A stretch of DNA of 64,000 bases from Trochalopteron elliotii (Eukaryota; Chordata; Aves; Passeriformes; Leiothrichidae), in contig JANPWX010000215.1 in the NCBI GenBank assembly GCA_024734555.1, forward strand, positions 1,312,012 through 1,376,011. Direction: 5' to 3'. The notes under the pieces were generated by a model, which was given only the letters and a program-made list of their open reading frames with translations, ran no database searches and was not told where the DNA came from. The position numbers and the translations under genes were made by a program. This document shows, in pieces, positions 13,601-24,486 of the stretch. Numbering within the stretch: the first letter of the stretch is position 1; each line of letters opens with the position of its first letter.

Positions 13601-15884
13601 AAATTGGACAAATAGACTTAGGTGTAAATTACAATGTAATCTTCAGATACAGATAACTTCAGTCTCTTGAATTTTGAATAGACTTGACCATCAAATCTGA
13701 ATGTCTGGAATCATGTCTGCATTTTTGTTAATGCAAACAAGCTCCTTCTGTCTTTGGAAAACAATTCTATATGGGAAAAATTGTGTAAACAAAGATTTCT
13801 GCTCCTCCAGATTTTGGTTTAATTAACTTTTCCTCTTGCTCTTCACTGATAATTACCCTCAGCTCTCTTTATGAAAACAAGGGATCTCTGCAAAATAGTT
13901 CAAGATCATAGTAATGATTACGATTGTGTTTGTGGTTTAACAATTATCTAACAACAACAATAAAAATATGCAAATGCATTTATGTGGATTGTCCAAATTT
14001 CTCAGTTTTCTCGTATATTTGCCTTTATGGTTGTTTTGTTACTTTTAATTGTTATTACAGTTTTCCTCCCATGTATATGTCTATAATTCAGGTTTTGAAG
14101 AATTATTTTGTGCTATAACTGGATATATGACAACATGAAGTCATCTAAGATTCCAGTATACTGAAGAGCAATACTTCATTCTGTTCCACCACATGGTCCA
14201 ATGTACTAATAAGAATGAGGGAGACATCATGGTTCCAGAATACATAGTTTGGACTAGAAGAAACTGGTGCTGCCCAAGGATGTGCACATCAAAACAAAAC
14301 CCTGTGGTCAGCAGGGTTTACTGATGACACATGTCAAAGACTTATTTGCTAAATGATCAATAGAACACCCCACTGATGATCAGAGACAAGTCATAAAACC
14401 ATATCAAATGTGAATTATAAATTGTCGTTTTCAGCCTTTGTGAAATAATTTCTCTACAGAGGTAATTTTGGGATTTTAGAACCCCTTAAACCATATTTAA
14501 AACTACAGCACACTTGCTTTAATAGGAACAAATTTGAAGTGTCATGTTTGGTCACTAATCTTCCATTTTATTTTTCCAGAAGTGATGACCTACTGAAGTA
14601 GAGAAGACAAACTTCCACCCACAACCCGTGTTCTTCAATGGAGTTAGAGCAAGAAAGTTCTCCAGTTCCCTGGCTCCACTCAGGAAGCTCACTTCAAGTC
14701 CTTTCACTGCAGATTGCCATGCTTAAGGTATATCCATCAGGAAAATCACTGCTAACTCCTGGTATCTTGATACCTTGTCAAACACCCTCTAAAATTTTCA
14801 GCTAATACGTATAACTGTAAGAATAGAAGGCCAACTGTAGCACTACAATAAAAGACAGGAATAAAAATTAATCCTATATCAAAAGATGTAGGAAGGTAAG
14901 GCAAACCAAAATATTCACAAAGCCTATGTGCATGATATTTTTTGCTCTAAAATAGAGAGTTTATATGCTGCACTCAAACACTATGAGTATTGTCTACGAA
15001 AGCACAGATAGAATTAGTACTTCAGAAAGACTCTCAGAATATAACGACACCTGCAGACCTCATGATGAGAAGCTTAAAATGAATGTTCTCCATAAAATGT
15101 ACATCAGTCTGCAGTGTAAACATAGCTTTGGACTGTTTATACACTCAGATTATACAATATACACGAGTTGAGGAGTCCCTCTTGTCACTGTCTCTGTAGA
15201 TACCATTTTCCTTTTCACAAAAATGTTCACTTGCAGAAATATCTGTGGTTTTCTATTATCAACCCATTACCCCCATGTTACAAATAAACATACTGCATCA
15301 AGTTGATGCATAAAAATGTTCTTAAGAGAGAACTTAATTATGAACCTGCTGTTGCATTGGACTTCAGTTCCCTGGCTACTTTTCAGGATGATTCTACTAT
15401 GAAGAAGCTACGTCTTCCCTCCTGTTGCAGAGGTAGTTCCCTACTGGTGCCTCTACATTTCTTCCCTCCTGAAGATAGTGATTGCATTCTCTTTCAATTA
15501 CCTCAGTACCAGATTAGAAAGATGTCACTTTTTATCCCCCATTGGAACAAGTTACAATGAAAAGCAGAAAAAAGAAACTTACACTGACAAGAAGACCAGG
15601 TGTTTCTGTCAAGCTGCGTTTGTGATACATTTCCACTTTCAACAAAGCAAAAATCTCATCACTTAAACATAAATATTTTTCCCTATTTATTTTTAGAATG
15701 AATGGAGATAAGGAATTGGTTTGAAAGCTGTCTTCTATAAAATAATCTCAAGATTATTTAAAAAGACACCAAAAGAAGAGAAAGAGGGGATACTGTGAAG
15801 AAAGAAAAGAAGCAGGGAAATCAAACACAGGTGTATCTTATACATGTTTAGTATTTGAAATATTTATAGCAACTCTAATGTAGT
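10629..15884. other. AT-rich unique sequence, no gene seen
   Basis: About 5.3 kb with no coding exon, RNA gene or transposable element recognised. A short CACCACCACCACC run lies near 11389 and an AAATAAATAAATA run near 11443. Homeobox-type TAATTA words are frequent, as expected in AT-rich DNA. Confidence 0.6.
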
Positions 15885-16030
15885 GTATATATACTCTAAT
15901 ATAGTTTTTATATATATGTATATATACACACTCATATATGTAAAATATGTATACATAATATACATATAAATAATATGTATAAATAATATGTATAAATAAT
16001 ATGTATATATATACAATGTGTATATATTAA
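15885..16030. repeat. TA-rich microsatellite with 13-bp units
   Basis: Alternating TATATA/TATG sequence. Within it, three perfect consecutive copies of ATAAATAATATGT occupy 15966-16004. Simple-sequence DNA; the minus-strand frame across it is low complexity and not a protein. Confidence 0.92.
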
Positions 16031-16279
16031 ATGGAGGCTTATTATATTTGAAATCTCTGAAGAAAAGTTTTCTCACATGCAAGGAACATACTTGAAGTAA
16101 TGTAACGTAACTTCAACCTGGTTCAGACAATACAGAATCTGAGAAGATGCTTTACCCTATATTTGATTTTCACTTAGTCTGAAATATTTATGCTTTGTTG
16201 TGAGTTGGGTTTTTTCCTTCTAGAAATAAACTAAACCATGCATCTTAGAGCCTTATCCAAATACTTCTTGAATTTTGAC
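16031..16279. other. Unique sequence, nothing recognised
   Basis: Short AT-rich segment between the TA repeat and a reversed CR1. Confidence 0.6.
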
Positions 16280-16985
16280 AGGGTCACCTGGTCACCTGGT
16301 CTCCAGCCTCTCATTCCCCTGTCTGTCTGCGCATCCAGAGTTGCTCCATCCCAGGTGCAGAACCTGGCTGGCACTTTCCCTTGTTGATCTTCATATGGTT
16401 GCCAAGCCCTCTGATTTTCTAAGTCTCTCTGCAGGGCATCCCTGCCTTTGAGGAGTCAACAGCTCCTTCCAGTTTTGCATCATCTGCTAATTTGCTTATT
16501 ATTTCTTCCAGTCCTGAGTCCAAAAGAGTTATGAAGATCTTGAAGAGCAAAGGTTGAGGATGGAGCCCTGTGGAACCCTACTAGTGACAGGTCTGATGTC
16601 ACCCTGTTCACTGTCACCCTTGGTGCCCAACCTGTGAGCCCATTGCTCACACATTGCATTATATGTTTATCCAGTTGTGTGCTGGACATTCTGTCTAGAA
16701 GAATGCTGTGTTAGACAGTATTGAAATCTTAACTGAAATCCAGAAAGATTACATCAGCAGGCTTCTCTTCACCAACTCAGCGCATTACCTTGTCATAAAA
16801 GGAAATCAGGTTAGATAAGCAGGGATTTCCTGTCATGAAACCATGTTGGCTGTGACAAATGACTGTTGTCTTTTAGGTGTTTTTCAATACCTCCCAGAAT
16901 AAGCTTCTCTAAAACTTAACCAGGCAATGAAGTGAGATTACTAAAATTGTGAAAATTTTGCCAGCAGTGGGGATCAGTACCATCA
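16280..16985 (-). mobile_element. CR1 LINE reverse-transcriptase region, broken (reversed)
   Basis: Read on the minus strand this gives the CR1 ORF2 palm region. It runs from a diverged C-rich start through a segment equal to SFMTGNPCL, then CCAGAAAGC-type SKAFDT sequence, then CCTGTCACTAGTAGGGTTCCACAGGG (V-T-S-x-V-P-Q-G). The catalytic FADD motif appears as LADD (plus 16479-16490). The enzyme in an active CR1 copies its own RNA into DNA at a nicked target. Here stop codons and frameshifts (for example after the CCTCAACC segment) make it a relic. Neither CR1 terminus is present. Confidence 0.85.
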
Positions 16986-17742
16986 AGAAACTAGTGCAGG
17001 AGCTGCTGTCACCAGTCCAATCATGGTGCTAGGCAATTAGAATTCAGATACAGGATGACATATATTTTAGAAAAAGTGTAACAGTGAATTTTTAGGGAGA
17101 TAACAGTTTACTCCAAAAGGTTTTCAGAGGTAAGCAGGCAAACGCTTGTTTGAAATAGCTAGGGAAAAAAATGACCAAAACATTTGTTCTTATTTCTTGA
17201 TGTAGCTTAAATGCATGAGTGCATTTTTCAAACTCATTTATTTCAGGGTCATTTTTTTCAAATCTGTTATAACAATGTTTGAACATGAGTTACTGTTAGT
17301 GAACAAGAGCTTGAACCTTTGCAACAAAATGAAGTTCAAACATATCACTGTCACCTCCCTTACCTCCTATCCAGAAGGTTGGTTGAAGAAGATATTAAAG
17401 CAAGGAACAAAGAGACTAGATCTAGACTCAAATCTAAGTTTATGTCTGTTAAATTACAGAAGAGTACCCAAAAAGCATCCATGAAGACATTTTACTGAAA
17501 GACAGCAGAACAATCTGAAAGTCAGGTAAAAAATACCATCATGGAAAGCTTGGATCTACAACAAATTATGGAAAAAACAAAGATTTCAGTGTGTGTGAGT
17601 TCTGAGATATTGCCATGGTGATAGTGGTGCTGCTATTTTGGTTAAACAATAATAAATTGTGTATGGCTGACTGATGACCAAAGAAAACTCATTTGTGACT
17701 GAGACTCCTGGTACCATCACAACAGACCCTGTTCTAGTTGTA
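16986..17742. other. Unique sequence, possible faint CR1 continuation
   Basis: The first 60 bp may continue the CR1 palm region, but alignment by eye is unreliable. Beyond that I recognise nothing. Open frames at 17092..17286 (-) and 17215..17484 (+) overlap each other and have no domain. Confidence 0.5.
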
Positions 17743-17826
17743 CTGAACTGCTTGTACTCGCTTGGGTATAGTCCTGGGAGCTACAGAGGGTCTTTTGAGG
17801 TCCTGCATGGGAGACCACCAGGAAAT
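17743..17826 (+). pseudogene. 5S rRNA-like remnant (pseudogene or SINE head)
   Basis: The stretch resembles the 3' two thirds of vertebrate 5S rRNA: CTGAAC...CTCG, then GGGAGCTACAGAGGGTC (A-box region, 5S AGCTAAGCAGGGTC), then TGCATGGGAGACCACCAGGA (C-box region, 5S TGGATGGGAGACCGCCTGGGA). By eye 18 of 22 bases match over the C-box block. The middle GGGCCTGGTTAGTACT part is shortened, and the 5' quarter of 5S is not clear. It may be a processed or tandem-escaped 5S pseudogene, or the 5S-derived head of an old SINE such as AmnSINE1. No recognisable tRNA-like or Deu-type tail follows. It is not expected to be functional. Confidence 0.5.
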
Positions 17827-19790
17827 TTTAAATATCAAAGGCAAAAGCAGAGATTCGGGACTGAAATCTAGATGACAAAAAGCAGATTAGTAAGGGAGGT
17901 GTATTTGGTCTGGCTTTTTGCTAACCATGGAGAAAATTGAGGAACTATCCTACCACATACAATGCACCAGAATGTCAGCTGAGGTGTTTGCTCTACATCT
18001 GAGGGTAGGGATGAACCTTGCCATATTTTGATCTTACCCAAAACTCCAAATCACTGTCTTTAGAATAAAAATATGCAATATGAGACACAGGAAACACCAT
18101 TTGATAACAATCAGGCAGCCCACAGGGTTTTCAGAATCTCAGCAAAGCTCTGCCTCCTTTGTAAAATGCCATGGAAAATTATATGCACTACTTTTATCTA
18201 CAGAAAGTAGCCTGTCTAACCTTAAAACATGAGATGAAAATTGTTTGAACTACAATCCATCCTTGACAGATTCCTGCATTGGTAGCCTGACACAAGAAAA
18301 ATTTTGATTTGGAAGCACAAATACTGAAAGTGAAAACAATTTCGATGAAAGCTCAACTATTAAGTTTAAAAATTTGAGAGATGTTCCTTGCACAAAAAAA
18401 ATTCAAGCAAATATATAGTTGCACATTATATATATCTGTTTATATACATAACCACATTGTGGCTTGCATTTTCCCAGGGCAGGGACCCCCCCATTACAGT
18501 TATTTCTGGAGCTTTCAAAATTGTAACACATAAAATGTTGAACTCCTAGTATTCATATTTTTGCAATTTGTTGTCTTAGACTGATGCCCTCAAACTCCTT
18601 TTATTTTGTTTTGTTTATAAACCTCCAAGGTAAAATGTTGACTTAAAGCTTGGAGGTGGTTTGGGAGTCATCATTAATATAGAAATCATTAAAAAGACCA
18701 ATTATGGTCTATTACTCATTTTTAGTACATATATTTTCTCATTTTTGATCACAGAGTGTTTGTAAAAAGAGAATAAAAGACCTTTGAATAGGTTCTTTGG
18801 TGGTATATTGTAAACTTCAATTATTTTTTCCCAGGAACATTTTTTTTAACAGAGAAGTGAAATCTTTTTTAAACGGTGCATGACTCAGAAACCCCTTCTA
18901 GAAAAGTATTAAACATTCTTTCATTAATAACAGTAATCTGTATTCCCAGAGAGCACTGTCACTTTAAAATGTAGATCTAAAATGTATTTTTTTTGCCCAC
19001 AGTCCATCATTAAGCAAAAGTAATTTAATACCTGCAATGTTGTAGCCACCACTTTTTCCTGAGAGGGAGGAGGACATCATGCTGTTAATGAACAGCTGTC
19101 ACTCACAAACCTGCCTGCAAAGCAATTGGCCAAAACCATTAGTCTGTAATAGTCAAAATTTCCTTCCCCTGTAATTTTCTGTAGATTTGCTTTTCTTGGC
19201 TTCCAAACTACAGTAACTCACCACATCTAGTTCATGGTATAACCATGGAATGAAGAGAAAACCAGGCAACACTCAGAGGCAAGAAAACCAGTATTGGTTT
19301 TCATCTCAACATTTCCTGTAACACACACAGACACTGGTGGATTCTCTCTCATACTTAATGACTTTTGACAGCCACTGGTCTCAGAGGGAAGAGCTTGATA
19401 ACAGTTTTCCTCTCTCCAAAAATGCTAGTTTTCTCAGGCAGGCAAAAGTTCACAGAGAAGCTGGCAGGGTCCTTCTGCTTTGCAATCATATTTTGTAAAG
19501 TACAATCATCCAACTTACGTGAAAAAGCTTAAAGTCCCCCTCAGAACATAGTCCTGTTTTTGAGTGTCAGATGGTTTTTGTCCCTTCACAAAAGAGGATG
19601 ATTGTGCTTTTCACCAGCAACAGCAGACTGTAAGCGAGAGCAAGATAAGAGAAGGTCTGTCAGCTGATATGTTGACACTTTCCTATACATGTCTGCAACA
19701 AAGTTATTCTGATTTGAGAGCCAATCTAGATCATTGCTAAATTTCTTCCATAAAGAGTTTGGGTTTGTTAAAAGGAGCACACCCCTATCA
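17827..19790. other. Unique sequence, possible conserved noncoding block
   Basis: No gene or transposon recognised. Sequence at about 18940-19170 is of even complexity with several motif-like words (ACAGCTGTC, AGCAATTGGCC, TTAATGAAC) and could be a conserved regulatory element; this is a guess from texture only. A 9-bp inverted repeat (ACCTCCAAG 18621-18629 and CTTGGAGGT 18649-18657) lies within it. Confidence 0.5.
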
Positions 19791-19804
19791 TACATACACA
19801 CACA

Positions 19805-19838
<34 letters not shown>

Positions 19839-19849
19839 TGCACACACAG
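19791..19849. repeat. CA dinucleotide microsatellite
   Basis: About 59 bp of (CA)n interrupted by TACATA and ATG. It makes the valine-cysteine run in a minus-strand frame (19586..19843), which is therefore not a gene. Likely length-polymorphic. Confidence 0.97.
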
Positions 19850-20608
19850 CGATTAATTAACTTCTGTAAATACCTTATTAAAATCCTTATTCCATTTTCT
19901 TTCTACCACATGTGCATCTCAATTTCTAGCTTCAGTGAAGATAGAGTGAGGGGAGAGAGAGAATAAGAACGGAAAGTGGGGGCAGGGGCAGCTTTAGTTT
20001 AAAAATGCAGACAAATCTGCCTTTTCTGCTTGATGGCCTGTAACATTTCCATGTAGTGTACTTTGCATGGCAGAATAGCTACTAGTAATAGAATTTCTCA
20101 CAGTGGAGGTTAATTACTTTTCAGCTACAGCAAAATAAATTTCCTGTCAAGCCCAGTGACAGGAATATGCCACTGTCACCATTTTTACCTGCAGTTTTAA
20201 TTCACTGTTAATATTTGACACTAGCTTGCATTCAGGGGGCCGATCTTCTGAACAGGGGGATTTCCCAAAGGAATAGGACAGACTGGCAGTAATGTAGTAT
20301 CAAGATATGGGGAAAAGAGTACACTTTGCCTCTCCTGAGTGCACTTCAAAGAAGATTACCTGACCTGTCTCTCACTTTAAAGAACAAAAGAGAACCTCAT
20401 CTTTGGTGAAATAAAAATGACATGACAAGATGCAACTTAAAATCCAGGGCAGAAGAACCTGGTCTAACCTTCTGCTAAGCAAACCTAATAATGTACCACT
20501 TCCAGTCTCCTTTTTGATGTGATTTTAGGTTTTTTTTTCTGGTCCTAAAGAGGCCATTTTTGAGCCTGACAATTTTACTAAAAATGCTGAGCTCAATCGA
20601 TGAGGAAC
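19850..20608. other. Unique sequence, nothing firmly recognised
   Basis: Contains a purine-rich GAGGGGAGAGAGAGAAT segment near 19948. The part from 20040 to 20260 is even-complexity sequence that might be conserved noncoding DNA. No gene. Confidence 0.5.
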
Positions 20609-21029
20609 TGTTGGTGTCCTGAGCTGCTTTACCAACTAGCTTGCTCTTTGACCAGCATATAAGGAAGGTCTGGTGGGTCTGAACCTCCAGCTGGAGTGTG
20701 GTTGATGGTGTGGAAGAGTGGACTCTTCATGTGGGTTTCACTAGGCTTTATTCCACTCAGGGAGCTGCCCACATGCTGAGTGAGCTCTGGCCCTCTGTCC
20801 TCACCTTAAGTACCCCGGGGGCGTACACCGAGCAGGGGGAACCCAGAACAAATCCAGGAGGGGGAGTGTGACCCAGAACAGGGATACAATGAAGAAAGGT
20901 GGGAACCTGAGGACATTGCCAAATCACTGGGCATCTTCACCAGAATCTTCCAAGTTTTTACAAGGTGATTGACAAGGTCTATCACCAGGGAAAGACCATG
21001 GGAGGTTTGGGGATGGGGGTGTCAGAACA
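20609..21029 (-). mobile_element. Solo LTR, avian ERV type (reversed)
   Basis: Starts TGTTGGTGTCC and ends GGTGTCAGAACA, giving imperfect inverted ends of the TG...CA kind. On the minus strand it runs through a GGTACTTAAGG promoter-like segment, then GAGTGGAATAAAGCC, a poly(A) signal, with about 130 bp of R/U5-like sequence after it. The CG-containing stretch CCCCGGGGGCGTACACCGAGCAGGGGG stands out from the AT-rich surroundings. No retroviral coding region is adjacent. The flanking bases (AGGAAC left, AACCAT right) do not form a clear duplication, so the ends are approximate. Confidence 0.65.
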
Positions 21030-22216
21030 AACCATCATAAACAAGTAACAAAAACATACAGAATTATTGGAAAAACCGAAAATTTACACTGCAACAAGGC
21101 ATCTTACACGGTAATGAATGATAGAACTTTCTCCTAATTGCTTTCATAGACTTCAAATTAGTTTTCAAATTTCTTTGTCTTGAAATAAATCTCTTCTTCT
21201 ACAGAGACAATAATGCCGTTTATCAAGTGCTGGTAATATGCATTGTGTCATTATCATTAGCTAATAAAAAGTCCTATATGAGGTCATGTTAGCAATCCTT
21301 AGGGACATGAAATTTTACCTTGGAATTTCCAGCCTCCACTCAGACTGGTTAGATCACAAAGGATATTGCTTGACTCACTTAGCTTCCCTAGTCAATGTCT
21401 TATTTTCCAACAATTTAGTGATTTTCAGGATTCTGAACAAGCATGCTTTTAATTTTGCCTGATTGAGTACCTGACCTGACAAAGTGGGGCGGTTATACCT
21501 GAGGCTTATTATTTCACTGCTCAGGAAACATAAGGGAAACAGTTCACAATTCAATTCAAACAATTGAAACCACAATTCAAACCAGAAAGCAAAAGATGAA
21601 ACGTCAGGACTTTTGTCATGCAGGGATTTTCCCTATAGAAGTAGCCTCAGCTACTTCTACTAGTGAGCAATTCTTACTACCTGTGCTTTTCCTCTTCAAG
21701 AGGTGGCCTGTCACAGTGCAGAACTGTGAAGGAGCCAGGTCACATGAACATGAGGCACAAGGGAGCTGTGGGAAGCTAAAGGATTTTCATAGCTACATGA
21801 GCAGATGAAAGATGTCTGGATCTGGTTAACTTCATCTTGCTGAACTATGAATTTTTAACCCTTCCCCTAATTATGCTGAATCATAACGGGCTCTTTGATA
21901 AGGTCTGGTAAATCAGTAGAAATACCAAGGGAGATTGCATCCATTTTTGGTGAAGAGAACCTATTGGTAACACTGAGAACTTAAAGTATTTTCAAAAGCA
22001 AACAGGCTGAAGTTTTCATAAATGATGATATCAAGATTTCTTAGGTTTCAAAGGAGTTGTCTGGATTTCTACACCTCCAAGTTATTCATTAAATATTCCA
22101 GAGGCACCAGTGCAAGTTCTAGACATGAATCCCTGGAAAACTCATAAGGCTCAACTGCAAGGTTCCATGCTTGAGGAACTGCTAGTATGAACACAGGATG
22201 TGAGATTAGGGTACTT
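21030..22216. other. Unique sequence, nothing recognised
   Basis: No gene or repeat recognised between an LTR and a CR1 copy. Confidence 0.6.
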
Positions 22217-22758
22217 AGAGCAGCCCTGTGGAGAAGGAATTTGGGTTGTATATGAGAGACTGGACATGCACTGGCAATGAACAAAACCCAATGCATCCAA
22301 AGCAGCATGGCCAGCAGGGAGAGGAAGTGGATTCTTTCTGTCTGCTCTGCTCTTGTCATACCCCACCTGGAGTGCTGCATGCAGGTCTGAGGGCCCTAGC
22401 ACAGGAAAGCCACAGACCTGTTGCAGTGAGTCCAGAGGAGGCCATGAAGATTATTAGAAGGCTGGAGCATCTCACCTATGAGGAAGGACTGAGAGAGTCG
22501 GGGTTGTTCAGCCTGGAGAAGAGAAGTCTCCGAGGAAATCCAGTCTTCCAGCACCTAAGAGGACTCTGCAGGAAAGATGGGGACCAATGTTTAAATAGGG
22601 CCTTTAGTAACAGGACTAGAGGTAGATGCAGACTAGACATAAGGGAGAAATCTTTTTACAATAAGGGCAGTAAAAGGCTCACTTCTCATTGAAGAGAGGG
22701 ATGAACTAGGTGACCTTAAAAGGTCTCTTCCAACCCACAGAATTCTATGATTTTATGA
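22217..22758 (+). mobile_element. CR1 LINE 3' part with intact terminus (sense)
   Basis: It runs from AGAGCAGCCCTGTGGAGAAGGAAT (the S-S-P-A-E-K-D-L part of ORF2) through CCCACCTGGAGTGCTGCATGCAGG and GGGTTGTTCAGCCTGGAGAAGAGAAG (G-L-F-S-L-E-K-R) to the true CR1 end, AGGTCTCTTCCAACCCACAGAATTCTATGATTTTATGA. It contains the longest open frame of the window (22228..22692, 154 codons). That frame is the carboxyl end of reverse transcriptase joined to untranslated sequence by an internal deletion of roughly 150 bp after TTTTTACAATAAGGGCAG. It is 5'-truncated, the usual fate of LINE insertions, and cannot make a working enzyme. Confidence 0.92.
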
Positions 22759-24046
22759 AGTCCAATTAGGATTGCACAAGCATGAGCTTTAAAAATGGAC
22801 CAGAAAAAGATGGGGGCCTTGTTCAGAATGCCTGTTGAATGAAGTGACTTGAGTCACAGCCAGGCAGTGCATATTGTGCTTAACACCTATGTCCCTGATG
22901 ACATTGAAGTCAGAATTTATGGAAAAAAAATGGAAGGGGAAATCTGGATCTCTGCTCCATTTTAGGAACATACAAAAAAATTTAATGATGTTACAAAAAT
23001 TACAAAATTTGGGTTACAGCTTCTCCTGTAGAAAAATATTTAATTTTGGCTGCAGAGATTGGTTATAAATAAGGAGGCATTAGATTTAATTGATTTTATT
23101 GTTGTTTAAGGAACTGGAATAAAATTTCTTGTTTTTCAAACCACTGGAGACCTCAGAGTTTTCCAGACCTTTAAAAACCCTCAAATCCTGTGTGACAATG
23201 TAGTTAGAACAATTGGGTCTACTGAAATTGCCTTTTGTTTTTCAGAGCATTAGGTTTAATTCTGACCCCTTCATTCAGAGATGAAATTGTGGCTTAGAAA
23301 TGAAGCTAGCCCAGAAGGGTACTATTCAGCACGGTTTGAATTTCTGACTCAGTTTTGGTGCTATTTGAAACTGCTTTATGTTGCTTGACTCATTTATTTC
23401 TGTGAAAAATCCATATTAGTGAAATGCTAGCTCCTTTATGGCAGCATATGGGGGTTTTAAAAGTGTCTGTAGCTTTATAACAATAACAAACTAGACACTT
23501 CTCTTTTAGAAAAGGTTCCCATAGTGTGGTTTCAACCTTTCACAAAAAAAAAAGCCCCAGGCAGCACATGGGAGAGCATATTTATTCCATCAAAATGTTC
23601 ACACTGATGTCATTCAGCAGTTTAGAATATGTCCTTATATGTTTTGGGTTTCACTTAAATACCCATCAACACTCACAAAATAAAGAAAGATTTTTAATCT
23701 GCATTTTGTGCTCCTTGATTTTCATTTTTCTGTCAATCACTTCTGTTAGTATTCATATAGAAACAAAAATTCGGTGTTTGTATTACAGAGCCTATGTGCC
23801 TTGGAACCTCAATTTCTTTCCTCTGAAACTTTTGTGAAGCTTTAAACAGAAAGCTATAACATTACACAGAAAACAGACAACATGACCAGCTAAACTCTAG
23901 AGAAATCAAACCTTAACTGTGGAAGTACACTGAATTCCATGTGAAATAAATGAGAGGGTACGTAAGCTGCCTACAGATGTAGGTATGTGTTTTTCTTACT
24001 TGATATTTTCATTTCTCCTCCTCACACTTCCTTCACAGCAACTGTT
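22759..24046. other. Unique sequence, nothing recognised
   Basis: AT-rich sequence directly after a CR1 3' end. I looked for a target-site duplication of that CR1 and found none. Confidence 0.6.
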
Positions 24047-24086
24047 CAATGTAGGAAACTGCTATACAATGTAGGAAACTGCTATA
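24047..24086. repeat. Perfect 20-bp tandem duplication
   Basis: CAATGTAGGAAACTGCTATA occurs twice in direct succession with no mismatch. Perfect identity suggests a recent replication slippage or a variable site. Confidence 0.95.
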
Positions 24087-24456
24087 GAAAGATGCCATCT
24101 CTGCTTGTGTTGTGGTAACTTAAATCTCGTCATACCTGGAAGATCAGGCACAGCTTCCCAAGGGATCCTCATGTTGTTGAAAGTAACTGCCTATGGCTAA
24201 AGCAATCTGTTATGAAATCAGATAAATGCATCGTGTGGTCATCTAAAGAGAAGCGTGATTTACATTTGTTACTTTCATATTTAGCTATCTCCACATATTT
24301 TAAATTAAGAATATAGCAAATATAGGTAATATTTGTAATGGAATGAGTAAAAGGTAGAAAATCCCTTGTTTACTACCCCCTTGAGTATGTAAAATCAACA
24401 AACACATAGCAGTTTGTTTAAGGAGAGAGGAAATCTCAGACATACAATTAACTTTG
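24087..24456. other. Unique sequence, nothing recognised
   Basis: No gene or repeat recognised. Confidence 0.6.
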
Positions 24457-24486
24457 GCAGCTGTTTTGCAGCTGTTTTGCAGCTGT
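24457..24486. repeat. 11-bp tandem repeat, 2.7 copies
   Basis: GCAGCTGTTTT repeats twice and is followed by GCAGCTGT. Each unit carries a CAGCTG E-box word, so it could bind basic helix-loop-helix factors, though that is inference only. Confidence 0.85.

Noticed and set aside
19586..19843. Minus-strand frame with alternating valine and cysteine
   Set aside because: Produced by the CA microsatellite.
22069..22402. Minus-strand frames of 83 and 103 codons
   Set aside because: They lie mostly antisense to the sense CR1 copy and are mutually overlapping.
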